DNA of 64,000 nt, from positions 1,712,403 to 1,776,402 of the forward strand of contig VYZI01000135.1 of NCBI GenBank assembly GCA_013397695.1, in the 5' to 3' direction. This document shows, piece after piece, positions 49,886-62,500 of the stretch. The stretch is from Centropus unirufus (lineage: Eukaryota; Chordata; Aves; Cuculiformes; Centropidae). How positions within the stretch are numbered: position 1 is the first letter of the stretch; each line of letters opens with the position of its first letter. The translations under genes were made by a program, and so were the position numbers. Below the pieces are notes generated by a model that did not search any database, had not been told where the DNA came from, and saw only the letters and a list, made by a program, of their open reading frames with translations.

Positions 49886-52828
49886 GTAAGGTAGCTGGGA
49901 AGAGCTATTTTCTGCTGCTGAGTCCCTGCGCTTTAACCTCAGGATCAGGTAAATGAATGCAAGCAGAAGACTGACCTGAAAATAGCAGATTTTCAGTTAA
50001 GAACACTAATGAGGATTTTAATTAGTGGGGTAAGCCAGTGTCAATACAATGAGTAAACCGAACTCCATGACCTAGCAGCCTACTTCCTTCTGAAGGAAAC
50101 TGTATTGTAGATGTGTAGGTATCAGGCCTTTCTCAGCTATTTTTTACAATTTATTGGCACAAGTCTGGATTCATTGATTTGTATTTTAATTAATTTCAAA
50201 TAACTCTGCTCATCTAAGGGTATAGATCTATTTTGAATGCTCTCATCTAGACTAAGGCAGCCACCCATTTCCAGCAAGGGCTGCTACAGCCCTGTAGCCC
50301 ACTCCTGAGGACCTGCTTGTCCAGTCTTTCTTCCCCTGGCAGCTTGGCTTTTCCCACCTGGCCTTCTCCAGGCTGCCACCACTCACTTTTTGTCTGGTCC
50401 CAGCAGAAGCCCTTCATGGGTTACAATGGGAACTTTACATTCTGTGCTAGTGCCTGTGGGAAAGCCCCCTCCCCAGCATCGCTGGAGGTTTTCTGTACCT
50501 GGGATCTGGCTGCCTCTTAGATAACATCTAAAATAAACTTTTCAGCAGGCCTCACACCTCACTCTGATTTTTGTTATTTTATCACATTAACCATTGTGCA
50601 AGAATTGGCAGTGGCTACACTATTACAGGTTTAAATCTATGTAGCTGATCTAGGCATATTCTGTGATGCAACAGGATCTTTATCCTTTTAGTAGCATAAT
50701 CACCAGTGGAAACAGTTGGCCTCATTGGGGTGATTTGTTATTTCTGTGATGTGAAGTCATGGTTACTGCAACAGTCAGGGATGCTTTCTAGCTGAAAGTT
50801 TCTGTATACGCAATAAAATAGGGAACTTTTGAACTTGCAAATAGCTTAGGATGACTGCGTGCTCTATAATTAACAACCTTGCAACAATGACCGGCAATCA
50901 CAAGTGCAATATGTTGTGCAAACACTGAACAAGAGAATTCCATATCTCACAGAGCTTATAAACAAGACTGGGTGAAAGGGAGGAGGAAAGCTGAAATACA
51001 GAAGGAGAGAGGATAGTGTGAGAGCTGGCAATCATTAGGCCAGCAGCAAGGACGAATGAGCATATCAGAAGGGAACAGAAAGAAAAACAGGTAAAGAAGT
51101 TTCCTTGCAAGCTCCCTAGGAATGGAGGAGAACAGCTGGAGAGAAGGAAATGTGGAAGGGATCTAACAGTACTGCTTTGCTGGACTCTGCTGGATGAGTT
51201 GCAGAGTGTACCTGTTTTGACTGCGCTGAGGAAGCTTTACTAGCCTGGGAATACACACCATAAAATGGCCATAGGGCAGAGCTAGTGCTGGTACTAGGAC
51301 CCATTTCACCTTTGGGATTATCTGCCTTTCTCAGTAGCAGCCTGCAGAAGTCCCATATAAACAGAGCCTGCACAGGGCTAAGTAAGAGTCTGCTGGAACT
51401 AATGTGTTGGTGGAGGCTGGAGGCTTTTGCAGATCTCTGTTCCGTCAGCAGACCTGCACTTCATAAGAGTTCATAGAGGGAAGAGCTCATAAATTACAGA
51501 CATACACTCAGGAATGAGAATGAAGAACAAAATTGTTAGGCTAGGTCTGAGAAAGAAAAAAAATTGGAATTAAATCAGGGCAAAATGCCTACTAACTATT
51601 GACTTAGGTCAAGAAAGAACTATGGGTACAGACAATAAGTGAATAACTTTTTAAAACCTTTAAGGTGGTTTCTAGGTACTATTTGGAATGAAGTGTTGAA
51701 TGCACAAGAAAGTACAAGCAATTAAAGATAAAAATAAAAAATGTTGTAAATGACTTCCTCATGTCTTGGTTACACCGGCTATTTAGTGGCAATAGAACAC
51801 TGTCAATTTGTATTAACTCTGTCATTTATAGCAGATAGGACTGTGGATCTATTTTTATCCAGTATCAGTGATGTGCTGGTAATTAAAATTATCACAGCTT
51901 CAAATGGTTTTCTAATTCAGTTACTTTTCTTCTTTCTACCTGAATTCAGAGTGAATGAAAGAGAAAAAAATCTTAAATGCTCACCAAAACTCTCTGAAGA
52001 TTAATAGATTTATTTTTCACCTCTGAAACTTTTTACAGAAGCATGATTTTCCTTTAAAAGAAGTAGCAGTTTTTAATGGCATTTGTCAACCAGTCTTGCA
52101 GGGGCAAGAAACTTGCATACACATTCAGAATTTTGTGCGCAAACTTTGGAGCCTCTTTTAACTGTTCTACAGCCTTCTTTCCCTGTCCTGCTTCTCCTTT
52201 CCTTAGACTAAGTTCAGGTCAATTAAGTTCAAGTTTTTATCTGCACTTAAGGGCATTCCTACCAAATCATTAGCTCAGGTCCCAAATGACTCTTTTCATT
52301 ATTTGGAAAGGTACAAGGAAGTTAAGTTACCACAAGGAGACCTGTACCCTCCATCACTCATTTTTTCAGTGCAGAGAACTAGATTTACTGAGGCAATGGT
52401 GAGGCAGATCTACCCCTCTTTGGTCAAATTTTTAGCTAGAATAACTGATTTTGGCCCTACAAACATTTCTTTGACTTTTGGTCTGTTTCTAATAGGGTCA
52501 GAAGTATTAGTTTTATTTCAAACTGTGGTCTAATCCTTACCCAGGTGTCACTCAGCAGATTCTCCTTTTAAAAGTTAAAGACATTATGTGAAAGTAACGT
52601 GGTTCATTTAGGACAGTGCCTCTGTTTTAGCCCTAAAATGGAACCTTCCTTGAGTGACAAGCTATAATAAAAGCTAAAAGTGAGGTACCGATTATAATGA
52701 TTAGTCTGCATGGGCACCAAACCTGCAATTATAATTTGCAGATTAAGTGATCGCACCACAGAAGATCTGGGAACATAATAAAGAATTTGTTCAAACTTAA
52801 TTAGGACAAGTCATTACAGCAATTTTGA

Positions 52829-52871
52829 GGGGAAGGAAGGGAAAAAGGAGGGAAGGAAGGGAAAAAGGAGG
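52829..52871. repeat. 20-bp polypurine tandem duplication
   Basis: Two back-to-back copies of GGGAAGGAAGGGAAAAAGGA, part of a longer purine-rich stretch. Confidence 0.8.
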
Positions 52872-53610
52872 AAATGAAAAGAAATTGCTGTCCTTAACAT
52901 TGCATAAAGTAAAATCACTCACAAGTGTTCTAATTTGGGCAGTGAAATGGTAGAAAAGAGAAGTAGGAAAAAAAAAAAAAAGGGAAGGAATTTAAAAAAA
53001 TCAAACTGTTGCTATATGAAGGGATAAAGAAAAAAACCCAACCCGTATATAGGGAGAAAGGGATATGGCTTTCTTAAATCTGTTTTTTGTTGCATGGCTC
53101 TTGCAGAAAAGTTGGTGTCTTTCTGCCCCCATTGCTGGGTTCTTACTTGGTTCCACATCAGCTCATTTACTGCGGGCTCTATCTGCACTTCTGTGGCAAC
53201 GTTTTGAAGGACTTCATTGAGGAGGTGAAGGGCGGTGCTGAGCAGGCATGGCCAGAAGTGGCCCATCAACCAGGGCTGGAAATTTCAGGCTGCTCACAGC
53301 TGCACTCTGGTGGGTCTCCTTCCTGACTATCTCGATGGAAGTAATTGTTAAAATTTGTTAATTGTATTTTTCACTTTAAACTGGTTTATTTCTTTGGTTA
53401 AACTCTAACTTGAATATTTTGATTCTGGAACACATTGCAGGAGGTTAAAATGAAACTTCTTTTACCTAAGCACTGTATTTTTCCCGAGTGTGTTTATAAA
53501 TAGCTCTTTACTACCAAATAGCAGAGACATTGGGAAATTTCACAAGTTTTATCTGAGAAAGGTGATGAAGAAAAGAAGGGAAGTAAATGGCTGAAGAACT
53601 GCTCAGACAT

Positions 53611-53687
53611 TTTTTTAGCTTTTTTTATTTTTTTTATTTATTTTTCTTTTTTTTAATTTTTTTTATTTTTTATTTCTATAAAACAGC
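53611..53687. repeat. T-rich low-complexity tract
   Basis: Nearly continuous T runs broken by single A, C or G. No tail or target-site duplication was seen that would mark a retroposon. Confidence 0.8.
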
Positions 53688-56600
53688 TGATTTATTACCA
53701 TAAAATAGCTAACTTATGATCTCTTCGCTATTATTACTTTAATATTTATGCCTTATGTGGAGGTTCTGAAAAGGGTGTTCATCATCCTTTTAAATTAGTT
53801 ATACATATATGCTGTCATATGTAGGAAACAGCCAGGATGAGAAAATCTGTTGTGACACAAATGAAGTCCTATAAGGGAAATGTTTGAACTTTAACCTCAT
53901 CTTGTTTTGAATTTGCAGCAATATTTATTTATTTAGAATATGTGGTTGACGCACTTCACTGCAGCTATGCTTGTCCTTCTCAGGACTTTTGCTGTGGGCA
54001 GCTATATACATGTTGTGATGATGCTGCTCGGAGCAGGTTTCAAAATAACATTCTCTTTTTCCTGCGAGTGTCAAGCAAAGGAGCTCTCCCTCTTGTGGAG
54101 TCAAAAGTAACTCCACCGGAAATTTTAAACTGCTCTTATGACCAAACCCACTCTGAGACAGGCAGGACCTAGCTCCTAAAATAGCAAGAGAAAGGTGAAT
54201 TTAATTTGCAGGCTTCCTTATGTGATGCCATGCTATGGGCAAGAGCTATGGCTAATTAGAAATAAGGTAATATCATTACAACAAGCATATTTTGACTCAA
54301 ACACATAATGTCATTGCAACCAGATTCTGAAATACTTCTGTGCTATTGTAGAAACACATCTAAATAGTCTGGTGTCCTGTTCAGCAGCTTGTTCTTGAAC
54401 TTATGAGAATTACCATCAAATTTGCCTTTCTTCTATTTCAAACTGGTGCACATTCCTTTTTTTTTTTTTTTTTTCTGGTCTCTGCATATAGGTAGAATAT
54501 TCTTAAACAGCTCCAAGAAAGTTTTTTTTCCAGTTTTAACTCTTCTTGCCCTCCGTCCAGCAAATGTGGCTCACAGTTGTTTCTGGATCTGCAAAATGAG
54601 CATTCTGAGCACCGAAGAAATATATTGTTGAATTAATCTTTGTTCTGTTTGTATGTTGAAGCATATTCTGTTTCCTCACTTGACACACACCACATTTTGG
54701 GTGACCAGCTTTTTAAACACCTAACTTCAGTGTTTCAGTGAACTGTAGCATGTACCAATTAATTCCCATTTATTCTTCCTGATAGAAGAGGATTGACTCA
54801 CTATCATTTGCTTTAATGTGGACCTCTCCTGTTTCAAAACTATGGTCATGTAAACTAAATTCCACTCCCTTCCTTTGACACAAATAGTTACCATTCTAGG
54901 TAGCTAATAGCCAGACGATTTAGTAGCCCAATTGTCTTCATGTTTTTCAGTGACTTCCATTGCATTTAATATATATTCTTAAATAAATACTTCTGTTATC
55001 TTGTGATTATAATCCAGAATTCTGATGTGCAAAACAATGAAGTCATTTTCCCATTATTATGTGCATCTTGTTTAGGTTTGCATTTCCTCATTTGCCTTTC
55101 CTTTCTTTTTTAATTTTAGAGCTTTTGAGACACTTGTGAAATTATAGCACTTCTCATACTTGCTTGGCTGCCACTCCTCATAAATCAGAAAAACAATCCT
55201 GCAGAAAAAAAGTGGGAAGATTTCCCACAAATCTTGATAGCTTATCAGCTGGAGAATGGACTTGACAGATCTAGTAATGTAGATTCAAAGACTGTGCAAT
55301 AATATTTCTAAAGGGCCTGTTACACAATGAATGTATATTTCAAGAAGAAATATTTAGGAATCATCTCCAGTTTAAAGTCACACACATGCTGTGGGCACTT
55401 AATCCAGAACACAGTTATGACCTGGGCAAGCGTCAGGTCATGCATCTCTGTAGGCAGGGAGCACACAACCACCCTTACAGCTCTTCAGGCTCATGCAAAG
55501 CCCAGGCTTTTTGTGGTTGATCGTCTTTCCTCTACCAGCACCAACTGCTGTTTTCCTTTGCTGACACAGAAGTGGAATCTGATACCAACTCCCTTTGCCT
55601 GTTTTTGTCTGAAGAACTGTGATTCTTCACAAAAAGCAAGAATCTTTCATTTTCTTGATTCCCAAAGAAAAGCGAGTACTACTCCCAAATACCGTATTGC
55701 CCTAGAGTTTGCTCTTGGAAGACTCTCCCCCAGCTCTGGGTGTGGGCTGTTCTTCAAGGTCTCTTGTCACTGCAGCCTGCTCCTCCACAGGCTACATCTT
55801 CCAAAGGCTTCCAGTGCTATCTGTACCCCGGTCCCTTCCACCACAGAGATATCAGCCTCTTAATTTTTTAAGGTAATGATGAGATACATAGCCTGGATGC
55901 CAAGACCATATCTCAAAATGTAAAACTCTTTATTGGTTGACAGCATAATTGAGCATCTGTGAATAATGTAAAAAAGATGTGTTTACTCTTAGAATAAGAA
56001 AGTGTTTGGGTAAAGAATTGCTCATAATTGCAATAAGAAAGAGTCCCACCTGGAGTAACTAGAAATTTATCCTTCCATAAACGCCTATTTTGTTGTGTTA
56101 TAGAGAACACAGGTGTTACAGTCTCTCCTGGCAAACCAACTTGCAAGATGTAAGGCAAGGCAAATTTCAGTCACCGTACTATTTTTATGCTTTAAACCCA
56201 CATAACTACAGCATTTGCCAAGGATCAGATATTTATTTATTTAAATACTCTGTCGTCTATGACTTGGTTTTGATATTTGACAATAACTTAAATGTATTAT
56301 TTGTAAGGAGTGAAAAATCAACAAACACGTTAACATTTCTGAGATTCTGATGTCCACAGTTTCAATAACATGATACACATTTATAGCCTTGCATCTATTA
56401 CATCCTTCTATCCAGAAAGAAAGAAAACAAAGGCTTATACATCATGCCCAGAAAGTTAACAGATTCATGCAAAAATGGATTTCAGAAAAAAACAAAACAG
56501 AACAGAAAAAGGAAGTTTCTCAGCTCAGAATTCCATATGGAAATGGTCTTAGGCCACAGCACTTACTACAGTACCCGCAGTGCGCACTATCTGTTACTCT

Positions 56601-58318
56601 CTGAGAAGTCACCTCAGGTGTCTCAGATCACTTAGGAACTTTGGTCCATTAAGTAAAAACTCCAGAGGATGGTACACTGCTGTCTTGGTGTAGCACATTG
56701 CTCAGCACCAAGCACTTTGAACTCTGTGGAGGCAAAGACTCACATTTAGTTTGGTAATGATTTGTAGAGTTTGTATTTTCTTTATGTCCTGTTACAGCCA
56801 GGGACCACAGCTCTGTTGTTAACCAGTGCATTGTAAGAGATGGCATGAAAAAGCAGTATTTCCATACAATCGTTGAGCAGTATCAATATGGGAAGAGTAC
56901 ATTGGGATGTTCTGAGCTGAGCAAACTAAATTACACCTTAGGTCTTTGTCTTCGTGTTTTGTGATTGTGATACTTAAGTGATTTTAGTGCTTAAAAGTTG
57001 TGGCTTCCAAAAAGAAAAAAAAATGCATCTTTAATGTCGTCATGTTTACCTTAATTTAACATATTTTTATTGTTTATACTTCGTACCAAAAGAAAATCCT
57101 GCTGAAAGGAAACTGCCACAGTAGATGGCATTGAAATGCAAATAGAAAGTTTCACAAGAGCAAACGATGTGTTGGAGATGCATGAAATTACAATCCTGAA
57201 AGTGACTTTACAACGCGGAGAGGGAATGAAGAGAAGTTTAAGTAGCAAAAATTGCCTTCTTCCTTATTCCATTGCTTTTTCTGTAGGCAGACAGCAAGAA
57301 AACACAATAATGCTAGGAGCTACAGGAACTTATGTAATGCTTACCTTAATTGGCATTCATTGAATAGAAATGGTGAAACTCAATTAGAAACAATGTATGT
57401 TATATTCAAGTATAATTACAGAGAGGAAGCACGACATACCAACAAGGATAATAAATGCTACTACACATCAACAAATCCTATTAGGGCTGGAGCAGCTGTT
57501 TTTATAGGTTGGAAGGTTGATGGCTTTTTTTTTTAGTGACAGTTATTGTCTCATCCATTTAATGAGACTAAGAATTAGGACTAATTGCATGTTCCCATGC
57601 GCCACACTGAAAAGCTTAACGTGCAAGAGAATGATCCTAGGTCTTAACTTCTGTTTTCTTTCATGGTACATATTGGTGGGTGCACTCGTCCTGGGTACAC
57701 GCCTGTGCTGGGTGTTGTGCAAAGAGCACTTAAGTGGCTAGAAGACCTGGCAGCCAGTGTTGTAATATGACTCAGTTCCTTACAGTGCTCCATGGCAGCT
57801 TATTCTGCTGGAAAGTAGAAGTATTTCAGGTACAATGGCATAATTTGTTTGTTGAAAATACCTCCTCTGCAGAAGGGTAACGAATGTGGGATACCATCAG
57901 ATGAGAATTTCTCATAGAAATAAAATGACCTAAAACTTAGTTTTTCTCCTTTTGATACAATGTGTTTGCTGAGAATCACTCATTAGAATAGTTTAACAGT
58001 AGCACTATACCTACTAAAGGCATGTCACCAGTTTGAATTATGTATTTTTTTTACTTTGGCTAAGAATTTAGTTCTACATCTAAAGGTACCCAATGGCTTC
58101 TACTTCCCACCTCAGGTTTTGAATCTTGCAAACACCTGGATTGTCTTTTGTTATATTTATCAATTTATTTCTTAGGACTGTGACTAGACCTAATGCTTTT
58201 TATCACAATTTCGCAATCAACCTAATGTTTAGCACTTATCTTCTACTAAATGCTTGTTCGTACACTGCTTTACAGTTTCAGAGTGTTACATGATAACTCG
58301 CAGATAACACACAGATTT

Positions 58319-58339
58319 AAAAAAAAAAAAAAAAAAAAA
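58319..58339 (+). repeat. Poly(A) run of 21
   Basis: Uninterrupted A run ending in G. It could be the tail of an old retroposon, but the sequence before it is not recognisable. Confidence 0.8.
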
Positions 58340-59347
58340 GAACAGACTGGTTTATAAAACAAACACAAATTACCGAACTGGTGCATAATACAGTGGTTAG
58401 TGCTTCAGTATAACTGAACACATGGGGAGAATATCAGATGATAAAAATTGCTCCAGATAGGGAATATCAAGGCACAACTCTCAGTGTGAAGGCAACTCTA
58501 TTTACTCTTAGCTGCTGTAGGTTCCATGTCTATGTCCAGGTCCGACAGAGCACAGTAGAAAAGCATCTGAACATATTTTGTTGTTTTAGCTGTAATACAT
58601 AGCAAAAATGTGTAGCTGAAACAAAGTTAAAAAATATATCCTAGACAAATATATGGATTTGAGGATTTGGAAGCACGACAAAGATACCAGGAAAATCTTA
58701 AAACATTTGTATCTATTGTATTAAGCACATGTCATAAATAGTTAAAGACAAAAGGAGCTCAATAATCAAACAGCAATTCTCCTTTAATCAGACTGCATCA
58801 ACATTTTCATTGAATTGTTAGATTGACAGCTGAGTTCAACTGAATGAAAATATTAAAATTTTGCTTTCAAGACTGCCTGAATTTAAGGGGTGGAAACTAC
58901 CCTTCAGTCCAACAATTCATTATTTCATAATTTACAAAAACTCATGGACTCCACTGACTCAGATATTCCTTTCCTTTGACAGAAAGTGGAGCAATTGTGC
59001 CTGGGTCTTTCTGCCTTCAAGGGTACTAAACCACATGCATTTAGTTTTCACAGTCCTACCTGGCTTTTATTGTGCTAACGTATTGAAATGGCTCAACACT
59101 GCAAGTCTTAGATGACCATATTATACTGAAATATTGGACTGTTTTGTCCAGGTATGCATGGAGTTGTTTTGGGGACCATGTGATGACGCAAATGATCTCA
59201 GACATGCCACATACTAAAACATAACAAAGCTCCATAGAGAGCTTTCATAAAATCCATAAAGGATTTTAAGAAAAATTTTTTTTTTTTTCTTCTGATCAAG
59301 CATTTAAGATTTTGGCACACTGACAAGGACAGGATGATATTGCTTAC

Positions 59348-59531
59348 CAGAGAGCCACTGCAGACATTTAGGCCGTTTTTCAAATGGTAGGTAGACTCCC
59401 ACATAATAGGCAGGAATGCCTGAGAGGGCAATACCAATACCAATAAGGGAATTGACTGTGTCACTGTAGAGCGGAACTATGACTAGGAAAAGCGAACACA
59501 AGCAGTATACTATAGGGAAGAAGAGGTTAAG
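59348..59531 (-). CDS. SLC7 transporter exon, last two helices
   Basis: 184 nt after CATCTCTACAG. It encodes LNLFFPIVYCLCSLFLVIVP, then LYSDTVNSLIGIGIALSG, PAYYVGVYLPFEKRPKCLQW. It ends at a GTAAGC donor with one base of the next codon. Reading through the donor gives a stop within about 15 codons, which would be an intron-retained end. Confidence 0.94.
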
Positions 59532-62500
59532 CTGTAGAGATGAAAAGAAAAAAAGATATTAGTATTCATTAAGAGATGCTGTAAATATTGTAAAAATGTC
59601 AGGCTTTGATGATTAAAATTAGCCAATTCAATAATAGAAATGTAAGTATTGACTATATGACTACTATGCACTGAATCCATTGACTGCGTACAGTCAATAC
59701 AATTTACTAGCTTCTTCATCTGCTGCTGCGAACCACTTATCTGGTACACACCTGAGTATCTGACCATTTTGTTGTTTCCAGGGCTGCACAAGCTCTTTTT
59801 TTCCACATTATTGAGAGATCAATCCTTGAAAGCAGTACTTTAAAACTTAACAGCAATGGTTGGTTTCCCCTCTAACTTCAATTGAAAATTTTTAATTGTA
59901 AGTTTGATTGAAAGCTTAGATAGACTTCCCATTACTGTATTGGTGCTACAGAATTAATGGACTGTTGTACAACCACTTTGCCTGGTCACTTAACAAATAT
60001 TGTAGCACAAAGAAAGAATGTAGCAATAACCTCTTTGTAGATTTATTTTTCATGAAAATATTATTTACTGGTTGTAGGAATGAACTTTCTCAGGAGTACA
60101 GGAAATGACAATTGAAGATCAGCTGAAACTCCTGAGAATTTACTGATATAAATATTTCTTTCTCCTTATAAAAGTTTAAAATGTAAATCAATGAAAATCA
60201 ACTGGGGAAAAAGTATATGCAGGGTTGTGACTTTGACTGAGCTGGCAAATGCTGATAGGAACCAAATGATCATTATCTATAATCTGACTGTAATCCCTGG
60301 TTTAGTAGAGTCAATAACAAAACTGTCAATAGGGCAAGATTTAATCTTTGTCTTCCACATATTTTGAGGGAAAGTCTGGAAATGAAGTGTGAACATACTT
60401 CATGAAAATTTGTTCGGGAAGACTGCAAGGTATTCTAGCAGTAGGTGCTTAGGATACTTTACTCCTTTGTTTGAGCCGTGTTTTTTATAATCAGGATGTT
60501 ACACTTAAACGGGAAAAAAGTGTTGGTAAAAATGGTGCAGTGGTTAGGGCATGAGTTACAAGGAAGAAATATTTAGATAGGGTGTTAATTTGTATTTCTC
60601 ATAATTTTTACTGCGTCACTGCAGAGCTGAAATGCAGCTCATGGAGCCAACAGGGCAGAGGAAAATGGAAGCCATTGCGCGGTTTTGTATGACTGGGGGA
60701 AGCTGTGAGTTTCTTGTCCTGGACAATCACAGGATTAAAAGCAGAAAGAAGTTTCAGATGTGTTTTGTTTCTGTGCAGTCTCCCTCTCCTAACTAATAGC
60801 CAGATGTTCTTCTACAATCACTCATCAAACTTAAATTTTACTGTGTATGACCACAATGTGGTCCCCACAAGTGGGAGGGAACACTCAAAATATATTTGAT
60901 TATTTAAGCTCATGATAATCTGCATGAGCAGAATTTGGGGCATTTATGGGCTTCGAAAGGATTTTACTCAATTTGTTAAGTCATGTAAGTTTGATTACAG
61001 TGTGAACCCGTTTGGAACCCCCATCACCAGTTCTGCTGAGGTCCACTGTGAACAATATAAAAAGGGATTGTTACAGGATGGGCTAAGACGCCCAGGCATT
61101 TATTCCTTATTTGTTTTGAAATAAAGTAGTTGTAAGGTTGAATGAAAGGAAAACTAAATGATCTTTCAACCTCACAGCAGAAATACCAGAATATATGATT
61201 TTGTGGAATCTCAAACAGGTTTTACTCTGCCATTTCTTATCTTGTATGTTGAAAGGTCGGTCTATAACATAACTGGTAATGTTATGGTCATAGTATTAAG
61301 AATTGGATAAACACATGCACTAGCTGGTTCTTAGGGGCTTGTTTCTTCTCTTGTTTACTTACTTTAATAGGCCTTGGTCTGTGTGGCTGAGTGTATCTCA
61401 AATATATTAGTCCTGCAATAGACAGACCCACAAAGAGCCAGTAGTTGAAGCAGTAGTAATTAATGAGGAGGAAAACATCTTCCACAAGGAGATAAAGACA
61501 AGTCATTAAGCCCTAGAGATAATAAAAACAAAGACTTTAAAATGTGAAAATAAAGGCATGTCTTATAAAATAAAGAGCCAATAAAGTTATAAAAAGGCTT
61601 GTTGCCAACATATTTGTTTGGACTTAGGAGATCAGGTCCTTGTGAGGAAGATGTAATTAAACTCTGAAAAATCTGCAAATATACCGTGAGATACACATCT
61701 CTTTCTTAAACATAGCAGTAAGACCATCAAATTTGGCTGAAGAGGTGTTGGGCTTGTGAAGTTGTTTCCACACCAGCAGGACATCCTCCTAAGAAGGCCA
61801 GGTGAGGAGCCACAGACTCTGCTGCGCTGTGGAGGAGGCTGCTAAGAAGATTTCTGTAGGCAGTGTTTTACTCTGCTATTCTGGTTGGCCTCAGTTTGAA
61901 AGAAAACTTTTAGTTTCACTGTCAAAGGCTTTCATGGTCCACTCATATGACCACTAGAAAAAATTCTGTGGTTCTGCCTGCATGGAAAGACCTAAAATAG
62001 CAGGAATTAAATGTCTGTTTTAACAGATCAGAGGAATAAAATTACACTGTGAAAAACATGAATGCTGATGAATTAAGGGATTATATCTCATTGTACTGGT
62101 CCAAACAGAATCCCTCTGAGTATTCATAAGTTTTCTAAATTATTTGATGTCAAACAGGACTGGTATGATAATCTATTCATAAACCATATGTAACACCCCC
62201 CCCTGGAAACATCAACCCCCCCATGTTCAAATAAACAACAGCAAAATGCTTTTGAATGATTTCACCTTCCCTGCGCATAACACCCATCGTATTTTAATCT
62301 GTTACATTTATGAATTATTTATTAAGATCATCTTAACTTAAGATCATCTTACTTATTCTATACCTTATGACTCCTGATTTTGTGGCACAAGAGTCAATTG
62401 CATAGTGACGGCAGGAAAAAGTCAAAATGGCTACAGGCATCAAACGGTAGGTACTTAATTTTAACGTCTTTATCACTCCTACTATAATTAGAACCCTAGA

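Larger units (their letters stand above)
31284..59347. other. Long gene-poor interval between OSGIN2 and the SLC7 transporter
   Basis: 28 kb of AT-rich DNA. Named contents are an old interspersed repeat (about 45.3 kb), an (AAAAG)n array with a gap (46.8-47.1 kb), a GC-richer patch with a hairpin (47.6-48.1 kb), a CR1 3' fragment (48.1 kb), two exon-like islands (49.0 and 49.8 kb) and simple-sequence tracts. The last exon of the SLC7 gene should lie at the right end but was not identified. No open frame here has a recognisable domain. Confidence 0.7.

Noticed and set aside
53012..53269. 85-codon minus-strand frame considered as the last transporter exon (contains LLNEVLQNVATEVQ)
   Set aside because: A CTCAG acceptor exists, but the frame after it does not fit the phase-1 end of the exon at 59348. 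The required frame stops after about 20 codons and the peptide lacks clear y+LAT similarity.
59198..59347. Continuation of the transporter frame past the donor
   Set aside because: After WLSG the sequence is a consensus GTAAGC donor and the remaining residues do not resemble y+LAT C-termini, so it is treated as intron.
31284..59347. Search for RIPK2 exons upstream of OSGIN2
   Set aside because: RIPK2 is the expected neighbour from mammalian order, but no kinase or CARD segment was recognised on either strand. It probably lies beyond the transporter.
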